Source: Ktedonobacter sp. 13_1_20CM_4_53_11
GTDB taxonomy: Bacteria; Chloroflexota; Ktedonobacteria; Ktedonobacterales; Ktedonobacteraceae
Reading direction: 5' to 3'
DNA: 8,518 nucleotides
Assembly (NCBI GenBank): GCA_001919995.1
Contig: MNIY01000149.1
Location: forward strand, 1 to 8,518
Under the pieces are notes generated by a model, which was given only the letters and a program-made list of their open reading frames with translations, made no database searches and had not been told where the DNA came from. The translations under genes and the position numbers were made by a program. Positions 1-6,368 of the stretch are shown here, in pieces (positions within the stretch are counted from its first letter, which is position 1; each line of letters starts with the position of its first letter).

Positions 1-327
1 GGTCTCCTGCCAATCGACAGGCGTGATTTCCCACAGAGGGGCAGTGGGACCACCGATGCCGCTGTTGTTCACAAGTACGTCGACTCGACCGAAGTGACTT
101 AGCGCCTGCTCCGCCAGGTTGTGTACGCTTTCTTCATGACGAACGTCTGTCGGCACAACCAGTGCCTTACGCCCCAGGCTCTCCACTGCCGCTTTGGTCT
201 CAGTGAGCGCCTCTATCGAACGAGCGGCAAGCACAAGGTCGGCACCTTCTCTGGCATAAGCTAAAGTAATTGCTCGCCCAATGCCACGACCGCCTCCAGT
301 GACAACAGCTACTTTATCCTTGAGCAT
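1..327 (-). CDS. Short-chain dehydrogenase/reductase (SDR), N-terminal part, runs off the window
   Basis: The first 109 residues of a classical SDR, an NAD(P)-dependent oxidoreductase of alcohols, ketones or related groups. The sequence shows the Rossmann-fold nucleotide-binding motif TGGGRGIG at residues 10-17, the second-strand end AAR (Arg36, which often favours NADP), the Asp61-Val62 pair that contacts adenine, and the NNSG motif (87-90, a variant of NNAG). The catalytic Ser-Tyr-Lys lie beyond the left edge. Full-length family members are about 250 residues, so less than half is visible. The ATG at 327 is chosen because the protein begins MLKDKVAVVTGG as expected, and a purine-rich AAAGGCAGG lies about 10 nt upstream. 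It lies 205 bp downstream of the molybdenum hydroxylase large subunit on the same strand, so it may be the next step of the same pathway. The substrate cannot be told. Confidence 0.93.
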   Translation of the reverse strand, partial: MLKDKVAVVTGGGRGIGRAITLAYAREGADLVLAARSIEALTETKAAVESLGRKALVVPTDVRHEESVHNLAEQALSHFGRVDVLVNNSGIGGPTAPLWEITPVDWQET

Positions 328-532
328 GGATGGAAATACCTGCCTTTCGTTTCGCTCAATCTATGTAGGGGCGCAATTGCTCTTGAAACCGGTGCAAATG
401 ACGCTAGCGAACCCCTGATAGCAGCTTGCCAACGAGACTGCGCCTCCACCTTACGGGTCAGGCAAGATGCAAGGAGGTGCCTACACTTCGTGTCATGTAC
501 CGGAACAAGTATCGCGCCTCTGCATTTTTGCA
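328..532. other. Intergenic gap between hydroxylase large subunit and SDR
   Basis: 205 bp without a convincing gene. I see no T-tailed hairpin that would end the upstream operon and no clear -35/-10 pair for the SDR, so read-through from the hydroxylase genes is possible but unproven. Short frames here lack a ribosome binding site and any recognisable motif. Confidence 0.5.
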
Positions 533-2833
533 TTAGGGCGTTTTTGCCTGAGCTTGCGTTACCCACTTGACGATCTTCTCTGGTGTCATCGGCAATTCAT
601 CGATCTTGACGCCCAAGGGCTTGAGTGCATCCTCTACCGCCCGCGTCACCGCAGGTGGCGCCACCATACGTCCTCCTTCGCCACCACCTTTGACGCCATA
701 CGCCGTGAAAGGTGAGGGTGTCACATGATGATAGATCTCGATATGCGGTACTTCGGCAACGGTTGGTACCAGGTAGTCGTTCATTGTTGTCGTCAAGTTT
801 TGGCCTTCGGGGCTGTAGCGCACCTCTTCGTACAGGGCTACACCGATGCCCTGCGCGATGCCTCCCCGAATCTGGCCTTGCAATGAGCGTGGGTTTACCA
901 CTGTACCAACATCATGGACAGCAAGGTATTTGAGAAATTTGACCTGGCCTGTTTTGATGTCAACCTCTACAATGGGAATATGGGCGGCATGGCCCATAAT
1001 CGGATAGAACACACCCAGGTCTTTACGATCCTCCGAAGGGGCCGTGGTGTAGGGATGGTCATAGGTGAAGCTGCCCTCCAGGCCGCTCTCCATATCCGCT
1101 GGCAGGTCGAATTTGTTCCAGTAGGCCTTCATGCCAATATCAGTGAGGCTCAGCGAACGATCAGTGCCCTTGACCCAGACACGCCCTTCTCGAACCTCCC
1201 TACCTCCTGGGCCAGCGCTGGGCAGCCCCTGGGATGTACCTTCGTAGGCGACACTGACCGTCGTTGGGTCTACGCCAAACTCCTCACCGACGACCTGTGA
1301 CACAACGGTCTCAGGACTATTGCCCCAGAAAGGAGAGAACATTGTCACCGTGATGCCGCCGGTTGGTCCTATGCCAATACGCACACTTTCGGCAGTGGTT
1401 GTCAGGCCCGTGGCGGGACCAGGGTTATGGAACCAGAACTCGGTCGCGCTGTAGGTACTGCGCTGTTGACACGTAGCCAGGCCGATGCCGATGTAGCGTC
1501 CGAGCTTTCGTGCACGCACCTGCTCCTGACGCCAATAGTCTAGGTTAGCATGTTGCAGCGCCATATCCAGGACACCGGGATAGTTCCCACTGTCATAGAC
1601 GTTGCCCGTCGGCATCTTATAGGGGAACTGATTGGGCTGGATGAAATTCCGGCGGCGCAGTTCTATACCATCAATACCCAGCTCATCGGAAGTAGCATCT
1701 ACCAGCCGCTCCAGCACCCAGTTGCCGACATCTGAACCAGCACCCCGGAATACCCCTTGCTGATTCTTATTGGTCAACACCGCCTTGATGCCTGTCTCAA
1801 GGCTGCCGATAGTGTATGGGCCACTGATCTGCGACATCATGTTCGTGTTGCCTGTAATAGCGAACACGAAATAGGCTCCATAATCATCTATCGCATGCAG
1901 GCGCAAGCTCAGGAACTTGCCCTCTTTGGTGACGGCAAGCTCGGCATCGTAGATACGATCAGCGGCTTGAGCATCATTGGCCGCCAGGTTGTCGATACGA
2001 TCTTCCATGAACTTCACCGGGTGCCCGGTGACCTTCGACAGTGCGCCCGCGATGGCGATCACTTTGCTCGTCACATGCTTGCTACCAAAGCTGCCACCTG
2101 TATACATGGGATAGAAGTTGACCATATGGGGCGCCAACTTCAGGCTCCCCGCAATCAACCACCCTACATAGTTGAGCATATTGGTGGTCGACCAGACCTC
2201 CATGCGACCGCTAGGGGGGTCGTACTTGCAAACCGCTCCGGCTGGCTCCATGGGCGCAGCAGTGGCGCGCGGCCAGCGCAGGCGTCGCTTCATGATATGA
2301 TCTGCGCGGGCAAAGTCACCATCCACGTCGCCAAAGGTGAAGACGTGCTCATAGACGACGTTTGAGGGGAGATTCTCATGCACCTTTGGCGCATCCGGCT
2401 TCATTGCTTCCAACACATCGATCACTGGTGGCAATGGCTCCCACTCGATCTGCACGAGTTCCAGGGCATCCTCGGCGATATAGCGACTTTCGGCAGCCAC
2501 CGCGACCACTGCTTCTCCGGCATAGCGCACCTTGTCGACAGCGATTGCATGCTCGACGACCGGCTCGGCACAGAAGGCTGGCAATGGATCGAGCCCCTCG
2601 GTCGCCTCACGGCCAGTCAATACAGCATGGACGCCCGGTACCTTTTTGGCAGCGCTGGTATCGATCCTGACGATACGGGCATGAGCATAGGGGCTGCGTA
2701 GAACAGCGGCGTGGAGCATGCCGGGCAACTTCACATCACCAGTATACTCCGCTCTACCCGTGAGCAGATCCGGATCTTCCCGCCGCTTGATATCTTTGCC
2801 AATCCATGTATGGCTATTGGTTGTTGTTGTCAC
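533..2833 (-). CDS. Molybdenum hydroxylase large (molybdopterin-binding) subunit, xanthine dehydrogenase/CoxL family
   Basis: Catalytic subunit of a three-part molybdenum hydroxylase that adds a water-derived oxygen to a carbon centre and passes electrons to the iron-sulfur subunit. It has 766 residues from the GTG start. Visible landmarks are the N-terminal a/b-hammerhead domain (about 20-130, RREDPDLLTGRAEYTGD onward), GGSFGSK at 246-252 (usual GGGFGGK/GGSFGSK), the active-site loop VFRGAGS at 361-367, and the C-terminal GVKGGGEGG at 713-721 with the expected catalytic Glu719. The loop has no Cys, so this is not form I CO dehydrogenase (AYXCSFR), and it also departs from the form II AYRGAGR. 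FWGNSPET (502-509) stands where QGQGH-type motifs usually lie. After GPGG (541-544) the sequence jumps straight to REVREGRVWVKG; I would expect about 40 more residues there. The start is GTG at 2833 because GAGGAGAG sits 7 nt upstream; an in-frame ATG at 2896 would add 21 unlikely residues. Substrate unknown. Confidence 0.93.
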   Translation of the reverse strand: MTTTTNSHTWIGKDIKRREDPDLLTGRAEYTGDVKLPGMLHAAVLRSPYAHARIVRIDTSAAKKVPGVHAVLTGREATEGLDPLPAFCAEPVVEHAIAVDKVRYAGEAVVAVAAESRYIAEDALELVQIEWEPLPPVIDVLEAMKPDAPKVHENLPSNVVYEHVFTFGDVDGDFARADHIMKRRLRWPRATAAPMEPAGAVCKYDPPSGRMEVWSTTNMLNYVGWLIAGSLKLAPHMVNFYPMYTGGSFGSKHVTSKVIAIAGALSKVTGHPVKFMEDRIDNLAANDAQAADRIYDAELAVTKEGKFLSLRLHAIDDYGAYFVFAITGNTNMMSQISGPYTIGSLETGIKAVLTNKNQQGVFRGAGSDVGNWVLERLVDATSDELGIDGIELRRRNFIQPNQFPYKMPTGNVYDSGNYPGVLDMALQHANLDYWRQEQVRARKLGRYIGIGLATCQQRSTYSATEFWFHNPGPATGLTTTAESVRIGIGPTGGITVTMFSPFWGNSPETVVSQVVGEEFGVDPTTVSVAYEGTSQGLPSAGPGGREVREGRVWVKGTDRSLSLTDIGMKAYWNKFDLPADMESGLEGSFTYDHPYTTAPSEDRKDLGVFYPIMGHAAHIPIVEVDIKTGQVKFLKYLAVHDVGTVVNPRSLQGQIRGGIAQGIGVALYEEVRYSPEGQNLTTTMNDYLVPTVAEVPHIEIYHHVTPSPFTAYGVKGGGEGGRMVAPPAVTRAVEDALKPLGVKIDELPMTPEKIVKWVTQAQAKTP

Positions 2834-2840
2834 AGTTTTT

Positions 2841-2848
2841 CTCTCCTC
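2841..2848 (-). promoter_or_regulatory. Ribosome binding site of the hydroxylase large subunit
   Basis: Minus-strand GAGGAGAG, 7 nt before the GTG at 2833. It decides the start: the longer frame from the ATG at 2896 has no comparable site, and its extra residues do not resemble the family N-terminus. Confidence 0.75.
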
Positions 2849-2926
2849 TAAACCTCGGACAGAAACGACGCTTCGCGCCTGGCACTGCGTGCCCATCCGT
2901 CCGCAAGGAATGTCTCCTTTTGAAGG

Positions 2927-3445
2927 TCAAGCTCCAGTACCCGACGGTACAGTGGCACTTGCCCCAGCTACAGCCTGGGAAGCGCTTTGCACCGCTTCGA
3001 TAATCTGCTGGTAGCCAGTACAGCGACAAATGTTGCCCGAAAGCGCGCTGCGAATCTCTTCTTCGCTCGGATTTGGATTGTGCTGTAACAACTCGTAGGC
3101 GGTCATCAGGAAACCGGGGGTGCAAAAACCACACTGAAGTCCCTGCTTCTCCCAAAAAGCCTGCTGGAGGGGATGCAGCTCACCACCGCGGGCTAATCCC
3201 TCTACGGTCATCACCTCGTGGCCGTTGGCCTGCACTGCGAACATCAGGCACGAGCGTACACTCTGCCCATCCACCAGCACGGTACAGGAGCCGCAGACAC
3301 CATGTTCACAGCCCAGATTGGTGCCCGTCAATCCCAAATCTTCGCGCAGCGCATCTGCAAGCAAGCGTCGTGGCTCGACCACCAAGCGGTGGGTCCCACC
3401 ATTGACTGTCAAGCGGATCGTCACAAAATCTTCGTCTTGCATCAT
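2927..3445 (-). CDS. Molybdenum hydroxylase small [2Fe-2S] subunit (CoxS/XdhC type)
   Basis: Electron-transfer subunit of 172 residues, a usual length for the family (about 155-175). The N-terminal plant-ferredoxin-like domain carries Cys46, Cys51, Cys54 and Cys66 (CEHGVCGSC then C), binding one [2Fe-2S] cluster. The C-terminal helical domain carries Cys105, Cys108, Cys140 and Cys142 (CGFC and CRC), binding the second. All eight ligands are present. It shuttles electrons from the molybdenum centre to the FAD subunit. The ATG at 3445 overlaps the stop of the FAD subunit by 4 nt (ATGA), the signature of translational coupling; the next codon is also ATG (3442), so the start could be one residue later. 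AAAGGA lies just upstream. The last 18 residues, rich in Ala, Ser and Gly, look like a flexible tail. A 93-bp gap follows before the large subunit. Confidence 0.96.
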   Translation of the reverse strand: MMQDEDFVTIRLTVNGGTHRLVVEPRRLLADALREDLGLTGTNLGCEHGVCGSCTVLVDGQSVRSCLMFAVQANGHEVMTVEGLARGGELHPLQQAFWEKQGLQCGFCTPGFLMTAYELLQHNPNPSEEEIRSALSGNICRCTGYQQIIEAVQSASQAVAGASATVPSGTGA

Positions 3446-4320
3446 CGATTCCTTTCTGCTCGCTCTGCGGCACTAGCCAATGCCTGTTTGGTCAGAACAC
3501 TAGCCAGGTGGCGGCGATAGTCGGCAGAGCCGTGGATATCGGAGGGTGGATTGTCCAGTCCAGTGATGACGGCGGTGGCAGCGGCATCCCAGGCTTCGTC
3601 GCCAGGATGTTGCCCACGCAGCAGCGCTTCTGCAGCTTGAGGACGCACTGGCGCGGGACCTACGCTACACAGTCCCAGGCGGGCGTCGGCAATGGTGCCA
3701 TCCTCGTCCAGCGTTATAACGGCAGCGACACCTGCCAGGGCGTAGTCACCTTCACGGCGAGAAAACTCCACAAACGCACTCCCAGCTCTCGAAGGCAGTC
3801 CAGGGACCCGCAGTTCGGTCAACAATTCACTCGCTTTGAGGTCGGTCGAGAGATAGCCTTTGAAGAAATCCTGGGCAGAGATGGTACGACTGCCGGAGCG
3901 GCTACGAACCTCAAACGCTGCATTCAGGGCGAGCAGCACGGCTGGCAATTCGGCGGCTGGATCAGCGTGGGCAATGCTGCCACCAACGGTGCTGCGGTTG
4001 CGGATGGCAGGATGTCCAACACAATGCGCGGCTTCTACGAGAAGCGGCAGGCGTGCTGCTGCGGTGGTGTCGCGCTCTAAGGTCGCGTCGCGGGTCATGG
4101 CACCGAGCGCCAGACCACCATCCCAGGGGCGCACGTAGGCCAGTTCACTGATGCCGTTAATATCGACGAGCATATCGGGATGGGCGAGGCGCATATTCAT
4201 CAGCGGTACGAGGCTCTGGCCCCCTGCCAGTACCCGTGCCTCATCTGCGTGTTCGACTAAGAGTGCCAGCGCCTCTTCGACACTCTGTGGGGCAAAATAA
4301 CGGAATTTGGGCGGTTTCAT
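3442..4320 (-). CDS. Molybdenum hydroxylase medium (FAD-binding) subunit (CoxM type)
   Basis: FAD-binding subunit of 292 residues, typical for the family. It receives electrons from the [2Fe-2S] subunit and hands them to an acceptor (quinone, NAD or oxygen; not determinable here). The N-terminus KPPKFRYFAPQSVEEALALL is the standard opening. AGGQSL at 32-37 and TVGGSIAHADPAAE at 111-124 are the two FAD-binding signatures. FVEFSRREGDYALAGVAA (183-200) begins the last part of the flavin domain, and the C-terminal CO_deh_flav_C-type domain ends with YRRHLASVLTKQAL. The ATG at 4320 fits the family start, although no clear Shine-Dalgarno sequence precedes it. It is the first of three subunit genes (medium, small, large) and overlaps the small subunit by 4 nt. 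It lies 166 bp downstream of the VOC gene. Confidence 0.96.
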   Translation of the reverse strand: MKPPKFRYFAPQSVEEALALLVEHADEARVLAGGQSLVPLMNMRLAHPDMLVDINGISELAYVRPWDGGLALGAMTRDATLERDTTAAARLPLLVEAAHCVGHPAIRNRSTVGGSIAHADPAAELPAVLLALNAAFEVRSRSGSRTISAQDFFKGYLSTDLKASELLTELRVPGLPSRAGSAFVEFSRREGDYALAGVAAVITLDEDGTIADARLGLCSVGPAPVRPQAAEALLRGQHPGDEAWDAAATAVITGLDNPPSDIHGSADYRRHLASVLTKQALASAAERAERNR

Positions 4321-4486
4321 AGACTTGGCGCACAGACTGCATCCGAGACTGCCGTCTTATGAACCTAAAATACTTTCGTTGGAAGAACGACAATTTACGA
4401 GGCGGCAGCAGGTGCGCTCACTCCTTTCTTGTTTGTATACTTGACCTGGATGGAAATCCCCCGGACTTCCTTACCCACAAGGGGCG
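4321..4486. other. Gap between the VOC gene and the FAD subunit
   Basis: 166 bp with no gene. It contains TTGTATACT (4433-4441), the same 9-mer found in the cupin upstream palindrome, and a 5-bp-stem inverted repeat TCGTT/AACGA (4376-4390). The medium-subunit ATG has no good ribosome binding site. Whether the hydroxylase has its own promoter here or is co-transcribed with the VOC gene cannot be decided by eye; no strong -35/-10 pair stands out. Confidence 0.35.
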
Positions 4487-4897
4487 CTACTTCTCCCAAA
4501 CAAATAACTCTATGATATAGCCATCAGGATCGCAGACGTACATTTGCAGAACACCATCACCGCGAGGGCGTGGCCCCCCGACAATTTTAACATTGTGAGC
4601 CTGCAAGTGTCGGCGTACTTCTTCCAGGTTGGCGACTTCGAAGGCAATATGCGCACCGTAGCCAACGGACAGTTCATCGGGGCGGTAACCCCCAGGTTGC
4701 ACCTGGGCAGCACGTCCAGGCTCAGCCTCACCGATCAGGTGTATCTCTGCACGTTCCTTACGAAACCAGGCACCAGGGAAGGTGAAATTGCTTGGACGGG
4801 GCACTTCCTCCATTCCAAGTACCTGACCGTAAAAACGGCGTGATCGCTCGACATCTTTGACAAGCAAAGCTGCGTGATCCAATCTGCGAATCTCCAC
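4487..4897 (-). CDS. VOC-superfamily protein (glyoxalase / extradiol dioxygenase / bleomycin-resistance fold)
   Basis: A 136-residue single VOC unit with two bababb modules. The sequence opens RRLDHAALLVKDVERSRRFY, the classic first strand and helix, and ends DPDGYIIELF, the classic last strand. Likely divalent-metal ligands are His8, His53 (or Glu51) in EIHLIG, His83 in GAHIAFEV and Glu130 in IIELF, so a metal-dependent active site looks intact. VOC members of this size include glyoxalases, epimerases, ring-cleaving enzymes and drug-binding proteins, and the sequence alone does not choose among them. The start is GTG at 4897, supported by a perfect AGGAGG 8 nt upstream. Being the first gene of the minus-strand cluster ahead of the hydroxylase, it may act on the hydroxylated product or a related intermediate; that is inference from position. 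Confidence 0.93.
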   Translation of the reverse strand: MEIRRLDHAALLVKDVERSRRFYGQVLGMEEVPRPSNFTFPGAWFRKERAEIHLIGEAEPGRAAQVQPGGYRPDELSVGYGAHIAFEVANLEEVRRHLQAHNVKIVGGPRPRGDGVLQMYVCDPDGYIIELFVWEK

Positions 4898-4905
4898 AGG
4901 CCTAT

Positions 4906-4911
4906 CCTCCT
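4906..4911 (-). promoter_or_regulatory. Ribosome binding site of the VOC gene
   Basis: Perfect AGGAGG on the minus strand with 8-nt spacing to the GTG at 4897. It fixes a non-ATG start and implies strong translation of the first gene in the cluster. Confidence 0.8.
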
Positions 4912-5116
4912 TTGGACACTACGCAGCAGAACGGTCATACATACATGCATGCAGGATTGAAAAGGGGTAAACAAATGTTGCGCTACAAGAAAATACTTGG
5001 AACTTTGTTGTGTCGAGTACGTGTACATCATACATTGGCGAGTTTGTGAATGTCAATGGCTTTTCCCTCAAGCAGCAGAGCCTCGCGCAGCAAATGTAGG
5101 AGGATCAGCCGTAAGG

Positions 5117-5131
5117 GTTGTATACTACAAC
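5117..5131. promoter_or_regulatory. 15-bp palindrome over a possible -10 box, candidate operator
   Basis: GTTGTATACTACAAC is a perfect 6-3-6 inverted repeat (GTTGTA / TACAAC) in the divergent region between the VOC and cupin genes. It contains TATACT (5121-5126), one base from the consensus -10 box and 75 bp before the cupin ATG. No good -35 is seen at the matching distance. A dyad over a -10 box is a common place for a repressor site. The regulator is unknown and not encoded in the window. Confidence 0.35.
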
Positions 5132-5187
5132 AAGGCGTTTGTTCGAGAAGCACACAGATTAATCGTGACTTGTGTGTAAGAAGCATC

Positions 5188-5193
5188 AGAGGG
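5188..5193 (+). promoter_or_regulatory. Ribosome binding site of the cupin gene
   Basis: AGAGGG, 8 nt before the ATG at 5202. It favours that ATG over an in-frame GTG at 5172, which has no such site in front of it. Confidence 0.6.
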
Positions 5194-5201
5194 CACAGTC
5201 G

Positions 5202-5522
5202 ATGAAACCAGATCAGCAGTACGGTCCGGTCGGCAGTCGGATTCTCTTCGAGAACGACCTTGTGAGGGTGTGGGAAATATCGCTGGAACCAGGAGACCAT
5301 CTCCCTCTGCACTCTCATGCACTTCCTTACCTTGTTGTCACTATCGAGGCAACACACGTTCGGGTGGTCGAGCACGATGGACAGACATATGATCCCACAG
5401 ATGCTCCAGGGGACGTCACCTTCCGCGAAGCAGGGCAGATTCATGAACTGCAGAACATCTCGCCGAGCCGGTACGTGAATCGCCTGATCGAGATCAAGCA
5501 GCCACATAAGCGAGAGGAATAG
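5202..5522 (+). CDS. Small single-domain cupin protein
   Basis: A 106-residue protein with one cupin barrel. Motif 1 is seen as PGDHLPLHSHALPYL (30-44) with His37 and His39. Motif 2 is seen as PGDVTFREAGQIHELQN (69-85) with His81 and the closing Asn. Three His ligands support a bound metal; the Glu usually spaced 4-5 residues after the HxH is not in place, although Glu49 is near. Small cupins of this kind are isomerases, dioxygenases, sugar-binding or regulatory modules, and the specific reaction cannot be read from the sequence. The start is ATG at 5202 with AGAGGG at good spacing. It is transcribed divergently from the VOC-hydroxylase-SDR cluster, so shared control through the 280-bp intergenic region is possible. 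The C-terminus is charged (KQPHKREE). The gene appears intact. Confidence 0.9.
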   Translation: MKPDQQYGPVGSRILFENDLVRVWEISLEPGDHLPLHSHALPYLVVTIEATHVRVVEHDGQTYDPTDAPGDVTFREAGQIHELQNISPSRYVNRLIEIKQPHKREE

Positions 5523-5723
5523 CATCGCAAATCCTCTAATACTACAACCGTAGTTATGAAGGCGCATGAGAGCGTGGACGAGAGCGTCGCCTGTGCGCAC
5601 GGCGTCGATAATGGCTTTGACGAGCCCACAGTCGCTTCCTGCGTCAAAACGTCGACCAGACTAGCCGCAGTTCAGGAGACCGCACGGGTAAGGGGAGGGC
5701 GATTTCCAACACCCGCCGCACTT

Positions 5724-5744
5724 CCCACGGGTTGCGCAACGAGA
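5724..5744 (+). repeat. 21-bp repeat, copy 1 (left arm of an inverted pair)
   Basis: CCCACGGGTTGCGCAACGAG plus one A. It matches the reverse complement of 5897-5917 at 20 of 21 positions, so the two copies bound a segment of about 194 bp. The first 18 bp also match 7141-7158 in the same orientation at 17 of 18. Confidence 0.7.
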
Positions 5745-5896
5745 TTTCAGCAAACAAGCTGTGGAGTGCGGAGCGGCCTCACAAGTCATCTTGGTCACCT
5801 CGCTTGCTTGCTGGTGACGGTGGAGAAGTTCCCTTTCGTCCAGAAACCATGAATGCAGCGAAGAAAGATCTCGAGCCAATTTACTTGAGAGGTGCT

Positions 5897-5917
5897 TCTC
5901 GTTGCGCATCCCGTGGG
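5897..5917 (-). repeat. 21-bp repeat, copy 2 (right arm of the inverted pair)
   Basis: Read on the minus strand it is CCCACGGGATGCGCAACGAG plus one A, one mismatch from copy 1. The first 18 bp are identical to 7141-7158. A short hairpin (TACCCTC/GAGGGTA, 5922-5938) lies just outside it. Confidence 0.7.
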
Positions 5918-6029
5918 TACTTACCCTCCAAGAGGGTAGACCACCACCGTGGGAAACACAACCGTAGAAATACCTATTCAAGTTCCAGGAGAACTACCAT
6001 GCTCACCTCAACGTAATCACGTGAGGGGT

Positions 6030-6057
6030 TGTGCTGGCTCCTTGGTCTCGCTGTTGG
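6030..6057 (+). repeat. Diverged partial copy of the downstream hairpin arm
   Basis: TGTGCTGGCTCCTTGGT and the following 11 bases match 6292-6319 at 22 of 28 positions without gaps, the first ten being identical. It is therefore also an inverted match to 6340-6367. It could be the far terminus of a 340-bp element or a remnant of an earlier insertion. Confidence 0.5.
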
Positions 6058-6131
6058 AGGATGATGAGAGACAAGGACGAACGGAAGGTCCATTCTTGCT
6101 GAGTAAGTAGGTAGAGGAGGGGATCAGCAAG

Positions 6132-6166
6132 GTCTCACTCAAGGGAGTGTGCGAGCACACAGAGAC
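6132..6166. repeat. Two-part palindrome
   Basis: The inner perfect repeat GTGTGC/GCACAC (6147-6160, 2-nt loop) is enclosed by GTCTC (6132-6136) and GAGAC (6162-6166), spaced unequally. There is no T-tract on either strand, so it is not an obvious intrinsic terminator. Function unknown. Confidence 0.45.
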
Positions 6167-6289
6167 ACGAATGCCAGCGCAGGCAGGAGACGTCGGTTCG
6201 AAAGCACAAATATTCAAATATAACTATAAAATGTATAAATAATCGTACCGGAACCGACGGGTTTCCAGTCCTCTGTCACCAATTTGCTC

Positions 6290-6368
6290 CCTGTGCTGGC
6301 TACTTGGTACATCTGTTCGTAAAATCCATTCTTTTCTAAGAACGGATGTGCCAAGTAGCCAGCACAGG
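6290..6368. repeat. Long near-perfect hairpin (29-bp stem, 21-nt loop)
   Basis: The left arm 6290-6318 (CCTGTGCTGGCTACTTGG...) pairs with the right arm 6340-6368 (...CCAAGTAGCCAGCACAGG). Only two of 29 positions are not Watson-Crick, and both are G-T, so an RNA from the plus strand would pair along the whole stem. The loop is AT-rich. No T-tract follows. The length and quality are far above chance and suggest a palindromic mobile-element end or a MITE-like hairpin. Confidence 0.8.

Larger units (their letters stand above)
5523..6289. other. Gene-poor, repeat-containing stretch downstream of the cupin gene
   Basis: About 770 bp with no gene I can support. Several frames of 60-106 codons overlap on both strands; none shows a motif, a signal peptide or a ribosome binding site, and their residues (many Cys, Arg, Ser, His) look like chance translation. 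What it holds is structural: the 21-bp inverted-repeat pair at 5724 and 5897, a 7-bp-stem hairpin TACCCTC/GAGGGTA (5922-5938), the palindrome TCACGTGA (6017-6024), a GTGTGC/GCACAC hairpin (6147-6160), a partial copy (6030-6057) of the downstream hairpin arm, and an AT-rich patch (about 6208-6243). It most likely contains remnants of small mobile elements. Confidence 0.6.

Noticed and set aside
1757..2365. Plus-strand 202-codon open frame opposite the hydroxylase large subunit
   Set aside because: It is antisense to a convincing minus-strand gene, has no motif and no ribosome binding site, and its length follows from the codon use of the opposite strand.
3508..4080. Plus-strand 190-codon open frame opposite the FAD subunit
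   Set aside because: Fully antisense to a gene with clear FAD motifs; its residues show no domain.
533..4320. Naming the three-subunit enzyme aerobic CO dehydrogenase (coxMSL)
   Set aside because: The active-site loop is VFRGAGS with no Cys, so the Cu-Mo site of CO dehydrogenase cannot form; only family-level naming is justified.
5028..5600. Minus-strand 190-codon open frame over the cupin gene
   Set aside because: The plus-strand cupin has both metal-binding motifs and a ribosome binding site; the minus frame has neither and is a shadow.
5922..5938. Intrinsic terminator at the TACCCTC/GAGGGTA hairpin
   Set aside because: The stem is only 7 bp and no T-tract follows on either strand.
6185..6215. 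tRNA-like T-arm (GGTTCGAAAGC)
   Set aside because: Only the GGTTCGAA loop resembles a tRNA; no acceptor, D or anticodon stems fit around it.
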